This document shows, piece after piece, positions 42,250 to 54,700 of a stretch of DNA of 64,000 bases. Numbering within the stretch: the first letter of the stretch is position 1; each line of letters opens with the position of its first letter. The stretch comes from Capitulum mitella (taxonomy: Eukaryota; Arthropoda; Thecostraca; Pollicipedomorpha; Pollicipedidae). Where the stretch lies: assembly GCA_030062745.1 (NCBI GenBank), contig CP099851.1, forward strand, positions 5,271,661-5,335,660. Reading direction: 5' to 3'. Below the pieces are notes generated by a model. It had not been told where the DNA came from, ran no database searches, and saw only the letters and a list, made by a program, of their open reading frames with translations. The position numbers were made by a program, and so were the translations under genes.

Positions 42250-45200
42250 TGACATTAACTATCTCCTTGCTCTTCTGCTGTGAGCGCCTCTTCTGATCGT
42301 AGTTCCAGCTTTACAGTTAGCACCCCTGGTCGTTTCTAGAGATGATATTCTTGTTTTCGGCACTTGGTCAGGTACATGCTGTGCGTGAGTAGATCACAGG
42401 CCATTTTATAGGTGTGTGTAACTTCTAAATCACGTTTATTACGAAACTGGGAAGTGCTTACAACGATTTTTTCATCGAGAGAATCAACAAAATATGGTTA
42501 CATGATAAGTTATCTCAGTTAATCCCATCCCTGGCAGGGACACCTGGATCCGTCTCCCTTGGATGTTTTGCTTGCCGATTTCAGTTTTTTTTTGACGCAG
42601 CTTCACGAGACTTAATGACTTTCTTTAGCTATTCTTTATGCGTACTGTGACAAAATTTCGTAATTCTATTTTGCTCAGGGGCGGAGGCAGGCAACGTCTT
42701 TGGGAAGCACCTCATGCCGTTTTTGGCTCTGTTGAGGGTAAAAGGAAAATGGCTGTCAAAATGGCATTTTTAAGATGGAACTTAAAACTTTATATGGATA
42801 CATAGGTAAATAGTTTGGCAACATACAGACACAATTTTATTCGTCTGAGGTCACTTCAAAAGGTCAGGTCAGGGTTATAATTTAAAATTTGGTTCCATGG
42901 CAAACATTTTGGCGTTTTTTTTTTAATGCTAAACACGTAACACATACGACGTACAAGGGTGCTCTCTACTTGTGTACCAAGTTTCAGCTCGATATCAAGT
43001 CGGGTCACGGAGCTATGACCTAAAATGTCAGTGCGCGTACCCTATATCACAAGAGCCATAAAATCGAATTTGAGGAAATAGAGTGAATTCAAATGACTGA
43101 AACGTTTTCAGATAATATTAAATACGCACGAGATCATTCCAACTGACCATAACGTCAATGGAAGTCATTTAAAGTCAAAGATCGTAAGGTGATCTGAAAA
43201 ACATGTGACCACGGCGTTCCCCCTTGTTTCATGTCCCTGGCACCGCCTATGCTAACATTATACAAACATTGTAATGCGGTTTGTACTTCTTCAGTATAGC
43301 ATGACTAACAAAGGCCGAAAAAGCGCTTCTGACTTTTTTTATTAAATCAGGTTTTGAAGAACTAGTCCTCCTATTTTCAAAACCCTGTGAACGCGTACGA
43401 ATATTCTCAAAATTTCAAATGTATGGGCCAGTGGTAAAGTCTCATCCATAATCTCTCGATATGGGCGAATTTCATCAAAATCAGTCCATAAACAACGGAG
43501 TTATAAGAAGTCTAAAAATACCCCCATTTTGACCTTTGCCCCCTGTATCCACCCTCTTCAAAATTTTTGAAAACTTCTTATAAAAATGTAGTTTACGTCA
43601 TGGCAAATCGATTGCCGTTTTGATGGATTCGGACGAGTAGTTCTCTAGATCTCGGGGGGGGGGGAAATCCAACCCCTGCCGGGAATCGGCCATACCGTGT
43701 AGTCCTCCGGGAATAGGGTTTCCAAGAAGTTGCAAATAAATAGGGTTTCCAAGAACTAAGAAGTTGCTAGAAAGTCCCATGTGACCAAAACCTAACATCA
43801 TAATCTGTGCACGACCCCTAAAAACTGTTCAATTTTATTTGGTTAAAAACATCAGGGTGTATTCTAGTGAATCAGATCTTGGGAAAAACTTGGTCACCTT
43901 TTGGAAAATCCTCCAGCATGGACCCAAAACTGTTACGTAGCGCAAAACAAATTTCAGACCAAAAATAACGCCAGAAAAGGTCCATCGTATGCACTGGCGG
44001 GAACGGGAGTCAAGACAGCATCGCATCTGGATGCACATGGGAACTGGGCATGGGCACGGGAACTCATCCACAGTTAGAGGGGTATTGGGGACAAAAAAGT
44101 ATTTTGGGTCAGTTTTTCCCAGGCAACGCCCATAGGGGCAATACTGGATTCCAGAAAGTTGGGGGAGGGTGCAGCTGCCCCTCCCTCCGCCCCCCCCCCC
44201 ACGTCGCTGAAACTGGTTGTTGACTTGGGATTCACACTTTCTCTTTTCAACGGTTTGCTATTGAAAACCAGCACCTTCATAACTGCGCGTTTCAGGGAAC
44301 CCAAAAAACGTTTGAGCGAGGAAGGAAAGTCTTGGCGTAAATGGGCAAAATAGAAATGCCCAGAATAAGAAACCATCACTACAAGAGCATCAAAACTTTC
44401 TAGGCAGTCCATTTCAGTCATCCATCAGTCAGCATTTCTGAAACCACAATTCGGGGCAATTTCTGGAGAAATTGACTTACGACGTTCGAGCAGATTGCAA
44501 TTCCAAGAAATCTGAATATTGCTCTGGAGAAGTTCGCCCTCGGTGCTGCATGCATTAAATGGATAATTTCGTTCCTCTGAATTTAACTGTGGTATTGCAC
44601 GCTGATAACAAATGCGTTTGAAATGCTGTAGGTTTAATTTAATGCACCATAAACAGAGAAAAGGAGCTTGTTTCGTGAAGAAAAGGCACTGCGTTCCCAG
44701 ATTCGTGCCGAATTTACATTAAAATCAAGTATTCCTTTGAAAGACAGCCTTTAGAACTTCGATGTTCTCCTGCCTGAGACAGGATGTTCTTTGCCTTTTT
44801 TGTATAGTTTTTTTTTACATATGCCTTTGCCATTTTTCATGTACATCCTGAATTGACAAATCGCTAATCACGTTTCGGACGTCCATTTTTCCTGAGAAAC
44901 CCCCAAAAGCGTCAATATTCGGTCCGTCAAAAACTTGTAATCTTCGTCAGATATCGCCATTGATGATGACGCAATGCGAATTTCTGCTCGGTAACAGCGA
45001 GAGTGATATTGAACACCTGGAGGCGAATTCTGATCATTTGTCATGATGATCCACGGATGATGGGTATTGGGTATTGTTTAGGCATTGGTAGGCATTGTAG
45101 AGATGATAAACACTCGGATGAAAGCATGCAGGGGAACGGAGAGAGCATGCGACCAAGGCCGCTGGATTTAAAACTGTTCATTTTCCGCTGCGGGAGCGGC

Positions 45201-45540
45201 GCTGGTAACTGGCTTTTCGATAAACCCTCGCCCACTTAACCGTCCCGGCTGACGCCACTAAAAAGAGAGAGCAACCAGGAAAGGAGGAAGTTGCCGTCTT
45301 CACTGACGGTGCACCCAAACTCCTGATTCTCGCCTGTTGTTGCTGCCATCGGGTTTCGGAGGTATACGAGCGCCTGAGATCGCGTGGTGTTGCTATTTCC
45401 ATCATCGGTGCGTGCTCAGGCATGGAATTACCTCCGGCACTCAGTGTATCAACCCACTGCCGAGCCACTCCTTCAAGATGAGAGGCTTGATTGTTTTCCG
45501 ACGAGGCTTTGTTTAACGCTTGATGGAAGGTTTCACTACG
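42250..45540. other. intergenic, AGGTCA-containing noncoding sequence
   Basis: 42840-43200 is rich in aggtca/tgacct-type words and 44150-44210 has C/G-runs. No gene recognised. Confidence 0.5.
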
Positions 45541-45545
45541 CCGCG

Positions 45546-45547
<2 letters not shown>

Positions 45548-45599
<52 letters not shown>

Positions 45600-45625
45600 T
45601 ATAGATATAGATAGATAGATGGATA
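45548..45625. repeat. (AT)n followed by (AGAT)n microsatellite
   Basis: About 50 bases of pure AT dinucleotide, then agatat and agat units. Confidence 0.95.
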
Positions 45626-45956
45626 CTTTTTTTATATATACATGGAACTACTTAATGTCGAGTAATTATGAAAGTAACTAAAAAATAAAAGAGCAACTGA
45701 AAAAATATGACGGTTGTGCGATGTCATGTACATCCTGCCAACGCTTTAACCCACGTCCAACTGGCAATCGGCACCGTGCATGTCCAATCAGGGGGAGAGG
45801 CTGTTGACAAACCCCTGTTTAGCTCGCAAGCGCTATGTCGCAAGATAAAAATAAACATACGACGGGAAAGCTCGTTACAAGTAGAACTCGAAAGCTGGGC
45901 CATTTTTTTACTTTTGGAGAATATGTAAGCCATTTCAAGCCGTCGGGAAATCGACA

Positions 45957-46230
45957 GTGATCGGTAGCTCAGCTGGCAGCGCGCTGGTCTTCCCGTTCTG
46001 GCAAGACGGGTTCAAGTCGTCCTGACACTCGATATTTTGCTCGCGGGTCAGCTGGCAACTGGCCAACATAGCGTCGAACTGACTACCACACGGTCGTGTC
46101 GCACCCTTAACGGTACGTTAAACTTTCGCCACCAAACCAGTCGTTACCCGGAATTGCGCGGTCGGGTGTAGGGGTTTAAGTCTATGCAACAGGTTTTGCT
46201 TAGCACGGGCTGCGATCTCAACATCATCAT
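45957..46230 (+). mobile_element. tRNA-derived SINE-like element
   Basis: The head has an A box (tagctcagctgg) and B box (ggttcaagtcg) at tRNA spacing. The body continues to the ttttgcttagcacgggctgc block shared with 2680-2760. The head-plus-body structure and second copy support a SINE family rather than a tRNA gene. Confidence 0.6.
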
Positions 46231-48250
46231 ATGAAATTATTCGGACCAAATTCACAAAAAAAGAAAAATACGCCCCATTTACTGTCTTCTCATAGCTGGC
46301 TACAAAGACCCGAGAAACGTCCTGGATCTCAAGGTCCGTGAGGAAGAATTCACGAAGACTAGGTAAAGGTGCGAACGGATGGGTAGATATTCGGAGATAC
46401 CGATACGGATTTAATATCTCTGATTTGTTGAGTCTTTACTCGAATAGGTATGTGCTGCGCGGCACTAGAAGACACATGCATTGTACGGTGTAAACAAACC
46501 TTCCACTCCTTCCTTCACAACGAGAGTTTGTCCGTGATTGGCTCAAAGGTTAGCGTACCTTTGTATATGCCTACACTTTTTGTTTCTGTCCCATTGGCCG
46601 GTCAAGGTCGGGCCCAATCATAGGCCTATGATAATTTTTCCTCATCGTTATCTTCATCGTCCAGCCAATCACAGGCCCGTGACAATTTTTTTCTTCACCA
46701 TCTTCGTCGTCGACTTGTGTAATACTGTATTTGTGTTTGTGCACTTTTTTCAGGAAGTATAGCTGCATAACTGTGCCTTAAAATGCATTCCACTTGTCTC
46801 GTAGAGGGTCTTTAGGCCATGGGAATAACCTGAACAGCAGAAATCGTGGTTTTGTGGGGATACATTCGGTCTATTTGCGGATTCGCCTTTTTCGCAGGAG
46901 AGGGATCCAGTACATCCAGTACCTCCCTTCCCCCCAAGAGCGGGTGTCCGCTGTAGAGCGGTTTCTGCGTCACAGTGCCGCGGGCGCCGGAACCGTACGT
47001 TGGATGAAATTGACGGATACTCATTTTGGTGCTCCTTTGTTTTGGTGGAATAATCCCTGTAAAGTGGTGTCGTTTCACACTGCAGGCTTGCGTCCTGGTT
47101 TTTCATGTTAAATGTTTGAAAAAAATCAATGGTTACAGTTATAAACAATTGGTGAAGCCTTATTCACGCAAGCTCTTTTATTTGCAAACTTAACGACTTT
47201 TCATTTCATTTTTAACTTACTGGCATCATTTACAACGTTGAGAACCAGATCTGCCATTCTCTATCTGTTTCAGGTCATTCATCGCTGATTTTTAGGGGGT
47301 GCATTTTTGCTTCGGCTAGTAATTGGTGACCCGACCTCGGGTCAATGGTTGCACGTCAGTGATTAGAAGTTTTGACCGTCTCATACCCAAAACGTCGCGG
47401 AAAATGTTGTCAGTTTCTGAAAAACGACGACATGTGTTGAAAATGGGCATTACCTTGGGTCAACGACCCGGAAGTTTGCGAAAATCAGACAGCAGATTTA
47501 TTGCATCTTTTGAGACGGCTAGTCCTAGAAAGTTCTGTTTTTTTTTGAAGACGTTACGGAAGGCTAAACACGTCTGGACACAGGTCCACTGTGCCTGACC
47601 CAGATTGAAGATCTGACTCGACCTGAGGTCAATATTTTGATGCAAGATGTGAGAAGAATCAAGCAAAAGTTGCACAAAATTTCGTGGCGCTGCGTTTGTT
47701 CGTTCTCTCATAAGCTTGAAAGACCACGGGGTGGGGTGGGGTGTCAACGACCCCCCATTCGGGGCCGGAATAGACGAAATTAATCCATGTTTTGTATTAT
47801 GATAATGAATTCGAAAATAATTAACGATAGAACTGCATTTGCTCCGCTTCTCAAGCAAAACAATAATTCGGGTGAGCGAAATACTGTAACATATCATCTT
47901 GGAATCATTTCACATCTCAATATTAGCAGAAGTTTGATATTTGACTTTCAGCAGAAAATGATGACCTCTTCAACCCTCCCAAAACTTCGATGATTGTCCT
48001 TGTGATACATTTTTGTTCTCGTTGGGTCCGATATTAATAGTCACTACAAAACAGCCTCGACAACAGAACCCAAGTATTCCCGAGCTTTCACATCAAGACT
48101 GTCCGAAACAAGTTAAAACGCGCGTGGGTGACGTCACGAATCATTCAAACCATCACCTTTCCCTTCTTAAACAAAGATTTCGAATGCTATATACACTGTC
48201 TTGTGTCAAAGGCCTAGACGACTTGGGAGTCGTGACGTGCGGCAAGATGG
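46231..48250. other. intergenic, no gene recognised
   Basis: Aggtca-bearing noncoding repeat-like sequence around 47320-47640 and a GT-rich hairpin-like stretch near 47735-47765. Nothing else named. Confidence 0.5.
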
Positions 48251-48252
48251 CG

Positions 48253-48708
48253 TCAGGCGCGCAGCGCGGGGACCGCGGCGAATGTGCTGCGTCGTGCGCC
48301 GGCACTGCAAGCCGGCACCACTGGCGCTGCCGCCTTTTCACCAACTGCTGCGCCCATGTCAGGCGGAGCGTGAACATGCACTTCGAAGGAGGCAAGAACG
48401 TTATGCTCTACCGTGATATTGTCAGGCCGCCATGCGCCCTTGTCACGAATCAACACCGGATCATCTGCCTGCAGGCCAGGTTCCTGGCGAGGGCATATGA
48501 TCCTGGCCTCTTGCCGGAGCAGCATTCGGTTCCGATACTGCTCAGGCCTCGGCTCTGTCCTGCGTGAGTGAAAATCGATATCGCGCCCGTACAGCAGTCG
48601 TGCTGGAGACGGCAGTGCGTTGTCGACGGGCGTCACACGCGGTGTTCGAATGCCTGTCTGGAGCGGCAGGGAATCGCTGTAACGTTCCAGTACAATAGTC
48701 TGTATCAT
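48253..48708 (-). pseudogene. LTR retrotransposon (Ty3/gypsy-type) integrase C-terminal relic
   Basis: The minus-strand frame reads RVTPVDNALPSPARLLYGRD, then TEPRPEQYRNRMLLRQEAR and, after a decayed stretch, DDPVLIRDKGAWRP. The pattern 'P-A-R-L-L-Y-G-R' followed by 'G-D-x-V-x-I/V-R' is typical of the tail of Ty3/gypsy integrases. No protease, RT or RNase H is seen next to it and no LTRs were found. Confidence 0.6.
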
Positions 48709-48709
48709 T

Positions 48710-50350
48710 GCATTGCGCCACTTGTATCGTTTGTATTATTACAAACAGTACTTCAACACAGCTTCACTCCGTGTGTTACTAGGTTCCACTTTGAGTGAGT
48801 GCTTCATTCTCTCTCAGCTTCCGGCAGGCTAATGTTACCATCTGCACCGGTGTCCAATTTGGCATGTAGCGTGTGCTTGCAGAGGAGTCCCTTGACTTGG
48901 TGGTTTATCCCGCGCCCGGCCGGCCCTCAAAATGTCCTTCGCCCGTCCAGGGGAGGGGGCGGATATCCCCCCAGGATCTCAGGTCCTGTGCGTCGCACGG
49001 AAAAATGAAATACCAGCAAAGAGAACTCATCAAGGCGAGTCGAATGAGCAACTTTTTTATCTGGGTCGATACTGAGGGCATCAGAGGTCATGATAAGTCA
49101 GACAGCAAGAAAGTGAGATAAAAAAGGAAACTGACATTGTGATCTTGATGCTGGTGGAATACTAGGATGATTATGAACATGTCGAACACATCCACAGCGC
49201 AAATGACCCAACTTATCAATGGGGTCAGGTCAAGCCACGGCCTCATTTCATGCATGTTTGCGGCGCTATTGTGATGTAATAGCGCTATTACGCGCTTCGA
49301 CTCATCCGACGGTATAAGTAACAAGTTGGACTGTAAATTGTAGATTCATGCAGCATAGTACAACACTTGATAAGCATTTGCGACTACCCTGAAGGTCAGC
49401 CTGCGTCAAGTAAGGTCGCCAAAGGTCACTGACCTTTGATTTCTTCCGGCGACCTTAGGTAGGGTTATTGTTGCGGTGAACTTGATTTCGCCGTCTATTT
49501 CTATTCCAGAAAACGATGAATCATGGTTCTTAGGCATGCAGTTTTGGTTCCATGGAGATTGTACGTTGCGGCAACAGATACCAATATCGGCGGTCATGAC
49601 CTGAACCAAGGTCACGTATATTCTGGTAATATGACTGCAGCACATGTTATTGGACATGTTTTTGGCAATATCTGAGCACACAAACCCCGCGAAAAATTCG
49701 CTGAAACCTAAGCCATGTATCAAAAATGCTCAGAAGTGACCTCACTTGGGATCTCTGTCACTGGCTGCCAGATTACGCAAAGTCCAACTCGCCAATTTTA
49801 AATCCCGGCATCTAATCGGCGATGCTACGCTCGGGCCGCGATTGTGAAGACGTACGCAGGCCTATAGTACTGCACGCGCATAGACTCGCCTCAAGACACG
49901 CATGTTTACGCCTTTCGGCTACTGGGAAGACGTGGCGCAAGCCAAGCATGATTAAAGGTGGCGCTGATGAATATAGTCTGAACCACTACTCTGAAGCCCG
50001 GATGTGCTCTTGGAGACGCGTCGTTGCCATGGAGACGGCTGCTGGCGCACAACCTCGTCAGACGTTCTCGGCTACAGGAAGCCAGCCTCGTTAGTCGTCG
50101 CCTGTTAACTCACCGTTTCGAAAATTATTTATCCCTGTGAATGGGATCCCTAAAACGAGGTTGAGCTACGTTTCAGAAATATAATCTCTCACGCTGTATT
50201 TAATTCCGCTGGGCTTTACATACATACATACATACACACATACGTACATATGAAAGGTCTATTCAAACCAAGGAACAGTCACGACTGGTAAAAATCTCGC
50301 ACAGAGTAGGAGGAGGAAGGTGCGCACGCAGAAGAAACACAGTCAAGCAC
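48710..50350. other. intergenic, no gene recognised
   Basis: 49390-49760 is rich in aggtca/tgacct words. A (CATA)n stretch lies at 50218-50246. Confidence 0.5.
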
Positions 50351-50369
50351 CAAAACACTCACAAAGAAA

Positions 50370-51760
50370 ATACGCGCGAATAAAAGCTTGTAAAAGGCGG
50401 CACTGTCGAATATAGGTCTGCGATACACAGAGAGTTCATTAAATTGATCAGAACAATGACTGGTGACTTCCTGTAACGCTCGGCGTTGGCTCGGGATACC
50501 GTAAACTGCCGCGTTCTAGGCGGGGTGCGTGCTCCACTGGCGAGCTGTCCAGGCGGGTGCGGAGGGTGAGCCGTGCTGCCGAACATCTCGCTGGCCAGCT
50601 CGCGGAGAGTGGCCTCGCGGCGCTGGTGCGGCCTTTTCCGGCTCAGCAGCTGCCGACAGACAGAGGCGTAGTCTGGGTAGCGGTCGTACCCGGTGATGGT
50701 TTTGCAGGCTCGTTTTTGCACTTGTTCGATTTTAGTTTATGGCTCCTGTGTCAGGCCAGGGTGCCACAGCTGAGCGCAGTGTTCCGGTCAAATAAAGCTG
50801 ATGTAGATGTGGGAATGTCGTCCAGGTTCGCGTCCAGCGGCGTAACTTTTTCGTGTGTTTTCTTTCTTTACGAGGAAAGTACTGAAAACACGTTATCCAT
50901 ACCACATTTTAGGGTTTGATGAATTTGTTCCTCAGTACCAAAATTTGTCCCAATTGCACACCCAGGTCTGCGTGATATTATCGTGGGATGAAGAGCATAA
51001 ATAGCTTACGGGAGGTGCTGGCTGTGATATCTTTTACGTTGGCTGTCCATCTGAGACCAGATGTGATGCAGACCCCTGGAAGTTTAATTGTCAAGTCCAC
51101 GGGTACTGTAGGCCTGCGCTGTCGCCGACGTTGGTTTTCACTTGCGCGGAAGGCACTTCGGTACGGGACAAATTTGAAACCACTGTTTGAAACTTCTTTC
51201 CGTCTATTTCCGTGCCATTATTCTTGGCCCATGCTTCCAGAGATGAGGCGACTGACTGAACTTTGTTGAAGAAGTTATTAACATCATTTGCAGGCGACAG
51301 GACGACGATGACATGTCGTCCACACATTTTTAGCGATGCTGTTCGTTTCGGGATCAGTCGTTGATGTGAGCCAGAGATGCGACTGGCGCGGTCCCAATGC
51401 CCTGCGGCGTTCAAAAGCTCCGTTTCGCTCCGAGGAGACAGTTCTTTTCGCCAGCTGGCTCGGCGTCGTGGTTGGTTCGACACAGCTGAGCCGGACGACT
51501 TCCGTTGGCCGCTGAGGCTCGGCATCGTGGTTGGTTCGACACAGCTGAGCCGGACGACTTCCGTTGGCCGCTGAGGAAATCGGCCACTGTCGGGACGATT
51601 GAAGGTCGTATATGCAGTCCTAGGGGTTTTCTGAGAACTACGCTGTGGCTAACAAGCTCAAACGCTTCCGGGAAACTGATGGCTAGAACAGCAGCCGCTT
51701 GCGCAGAGTTGTTGGTATTCTTGGCCAAAAAGTCGTATAATGAGATGAGGTAGTAGCAGG
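50370..51760 (-). pseudogene. non-LTR retrotransposon reverse transcriptase relic
   Basis: Read right to left, the pieces follow RT order. 51745-51600: DFLAKNTNNSAQAAAVLAIS, FPEAFELVSHSVVL and LGLHIRPSIVPTVADFLSG, where the first motif-A Asp is lost. 51440-51105: V-Q-S-V-A-S-S-L-E-A-W-A-K-N-N-G-T. 50740-50400: QKRACKTITGYDRYPDY, RREATLRELASEMF and AERYRKSPVIVLINLMNSL, the conserved C-terminal block of jockey/CR1-like RTs. Frameshifts and a 59-bp internal duplication make it inactive. Confidence 0.75.
51459..51576. repeat. 59-bp tandem duplication inside the RT relic
   Basis: 51459-51517 and 51518-51576 differ at about one base (ctcggcgtcg against ctcggcatcg), so the duplication is recent relative to the decay of the element. 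Confidence 0.9.
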
Positions 51761-51769
51761 GCTGTGCAA

Positions 51770-54700
51770 ACCGCGGGGGGGGGGGCGGCGGCAGGTGCTC
51801 GTCAACTTCAGGCACAACATTTGACATTAACCCTATGGCGGCGCATGAAAAAAAAAACGAGGTAAAAATCACATTTGCCCCCCCCCCCCCGCCATCTGCA
51901 CAGCGGTTGCGACGCTCCTGGGTAGTGGACTGGCGCGAGGGATGCTCGGCTTCCGAACTCGAGGCTTTGAAAGAAGGGTTGTGACTTTCGCTTCCGTTTT
52001 CCACCAAGGGGTTCGCGATTGGTAGGTCGTCAAAGGGCAAGGCATCTTCATTTTTTTAATTAGGTCTATAAGCATGGTCTATAAGCATATCAGCAGGCTG
52101 GGGATTCCCAAAAAGTAATGGGTTAAGGGGGATCCACACAAAATTTCAAACCATTTCTTTTCAGTCACTGCCACAGGTCTAATATTAAAATAGCTTAATA
52201 TTGGGGGTCTGGACCCCCATCCTTCGGGGTCGCCAGTCATGCATGTAAGGATGCTTGAATAACCAACTGAAGTCAGCCAACAGTTCCTACGTGGCTGGTT
52301 CCCAGAGGTCAGGAAGCTGTTTAATGTCCTACCTACCGTGACCCACAGCCAATTTATCGCTGCCTGGCCCCAATTTCGACGCATACGGGCATTCCACTTC
52401 TTCATTAGCATGAGTGGCAATTTTACTATCCATGTCTCACTTTATACGGATGTACATCTTAATTTTTTACTTGTGGGATGGCCCATCTAGTCCCGCCATC
52501 ATATCCCGCACGAGTCCCATCAAAAAGCCCAGTCAGAGCCCATGCTCACCTAAGCCCATCAAGCCCACCCATTAACCAACTGGGCATGTTGGCTAACTGG
52601 GCACAAACAACCCTCAGCTAACAGTTTCCAACCACTCACTTCAGAGTACACAGCCGCAACTCAATGGCGGCCGATTGAATCCAAGCAAGAATTTGCCGGC
52701 CGCTAACACCTACCATAGCAATAAGCATGGAGTTACCCAGTAGCGCCAGGTTTTAGTACAGGTACAGGTACAGGTACGTAACCTGGTAGTAGTTTTTCTT
52801 TCTTCAAACCCAGCACTGTATTACTTTTACTGTACTTTCAAAATCTTTGACATCTTAGGGTCTAAAACATGCGGAATTTCTAAAACAAAATACCACTATA
52901 GGAATGCAAATTCAGGGTGACATTCTGCCACAGTTGATTAAATATTGTCCTAAGCGCAATACCAGGCAACCAGTACAACGTGCTCAGTAAACAAAGAGTT
53001 GGCGCTATACCATTTTGTACAAGTTATTAATAGAGGTTATAAAGCGGCGTGAATTTAGACGTGACAGAAGAGACAGAAAGTACAAGTATTCAGACACGAT
53101 GCTAACTACTGGTTTACCACAGAAACAGTGTTAAACAGCGCTAATGTAGCTGGGCAAAGGCGACTTATCGCAGTTTTCTTAAATAAATGGCCTGCTTTTG
53201 CATTCCTGATTCAAGCTTGCGCCGAATTTCTATCAGAGTCCACGCATTCCAGACCGGCATTCCATGCCAATATCGTTACCTACCATGGTGGTGAGTATAT
53301 AACTTTCTTGTCCTCTGCTGATTCCTAAGCATACACCTATTTGGCTACGCCGTGGTTTGTCGTTGAAGTGCCATTATGTTCCATTTTTTAATTCGTACAT
53401 AAGAGTACCGCGTCACGTTTTCCCCGATCTATCTCATTTATTGTCGCGACGCCCTGATATGTATGAGTAATATTAATGATTGCAGACGTCTAGCGTTGTT
53501 CTGAAAATAAATGCCGAGACGGAAACACCCCATGAAAGCGAGTCCGTTGCAACCCAGTGACATGGGCGGAACTGTGATGGAACAGCGGGATGCACGTGCA
53601 ACCCTATCTGAACAAAAACTTACTTTATCATTACAGCTTTGCAAGGAAAGAACGGGCTTCAAAATGGGATTTGCGTCCCATGGAAGTTGGAAAGGTTTCG
53701 ACTCTGCTCAGTGAAGCTGTCGGTGACGAGGGCAAAGTTTTGTCGGTACAACGCCCTGCGTCCAAAACGGCTAGATTTTGCGTCATTCGCCTACCTTTAC
53801 GTAGAAACGAGTCCCAAACTTCATCCCTCGCGATTTCCCGCACCGTATCGCAGAGCCGGTCGGCACAAGCACGTCCGACTCGCCCAGCTGGATTTCGTTC
53901 CCAGCGTTATAAATCCGTCCTGATCCAATTTGAGTCGCGGAGCCGGTCCGCCGAACAGCACCGTCCGATCCCCGGCCAAAAACACCGACCTTCCTGTTTG
54001 TGACAACGGCGCCCGGCTGCTGCGTGCTAAAGCCCAAATGGAGACCTCAGCGGTCGGCACGGTTTACCGCCCCGCTCAGGTCGATGTGAGCTCACCACGG
54101 CGTCAGCTCACCCGGCCGTTCTCATCACGGGGTTAGCTCACCCGGCCGTGCTCACCACGGAGTCGGCTCACCCGGCCGTGCTCACCACGGCCCCGGGGCA
54201 GCTATTCTGAGACGCCACCTACGTCTTCGCTGACCTCGAACGACTGTCGTCCGCGGCTGCAGATCTGAGGGGCCGCCCGGAACCGCCGGCCCTGGTTCTG
54301 CCGACCCTGTGACCTTTTCAGGGCGGAGACCGCCTGCGGCTGTGTCGCTCGGCCGCGCAGAAAACTGGACCGCCTGGGGCAATCGACGCCGTACTCCGGT
54401 GCAGCCATGTGATCGCTCACCGCCGCGCCCCGGGGTTCTGCAGAGAAACTGTACGCTACATGGCTTTGTTACGTGATGCGTGTCATCAGCGGTGGCGACA
54501 CCAAGGGGACGTGTGACGGGGAGCCTGTCTCAGATCTTTGGGAAATTGGAGGTCATTATTTTGCCGTCGCCAAGAAAAGAGCAGCTTAAAATAGTTTCGC
54601 CTACGGTATACAGCATTTCCTTGCACCGACGCAGCCAGGGGAGAGGGGTGGAAGCGGGGCCCCGCCCCCTCCCTTAGGCCTGCATTTTTTCTTGTTTAAT

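Noticed and set aside
50557-50919. Plus-strand ORF
   Set aside because: Shadow of the minus-strand reverse transcriptase C-terminus.
53500-54420. Cluster of overlapping ORFs on both strands
   Set aside because: No family match, no splice signals, composition-driven; includes a 31-bp tandem repeat.
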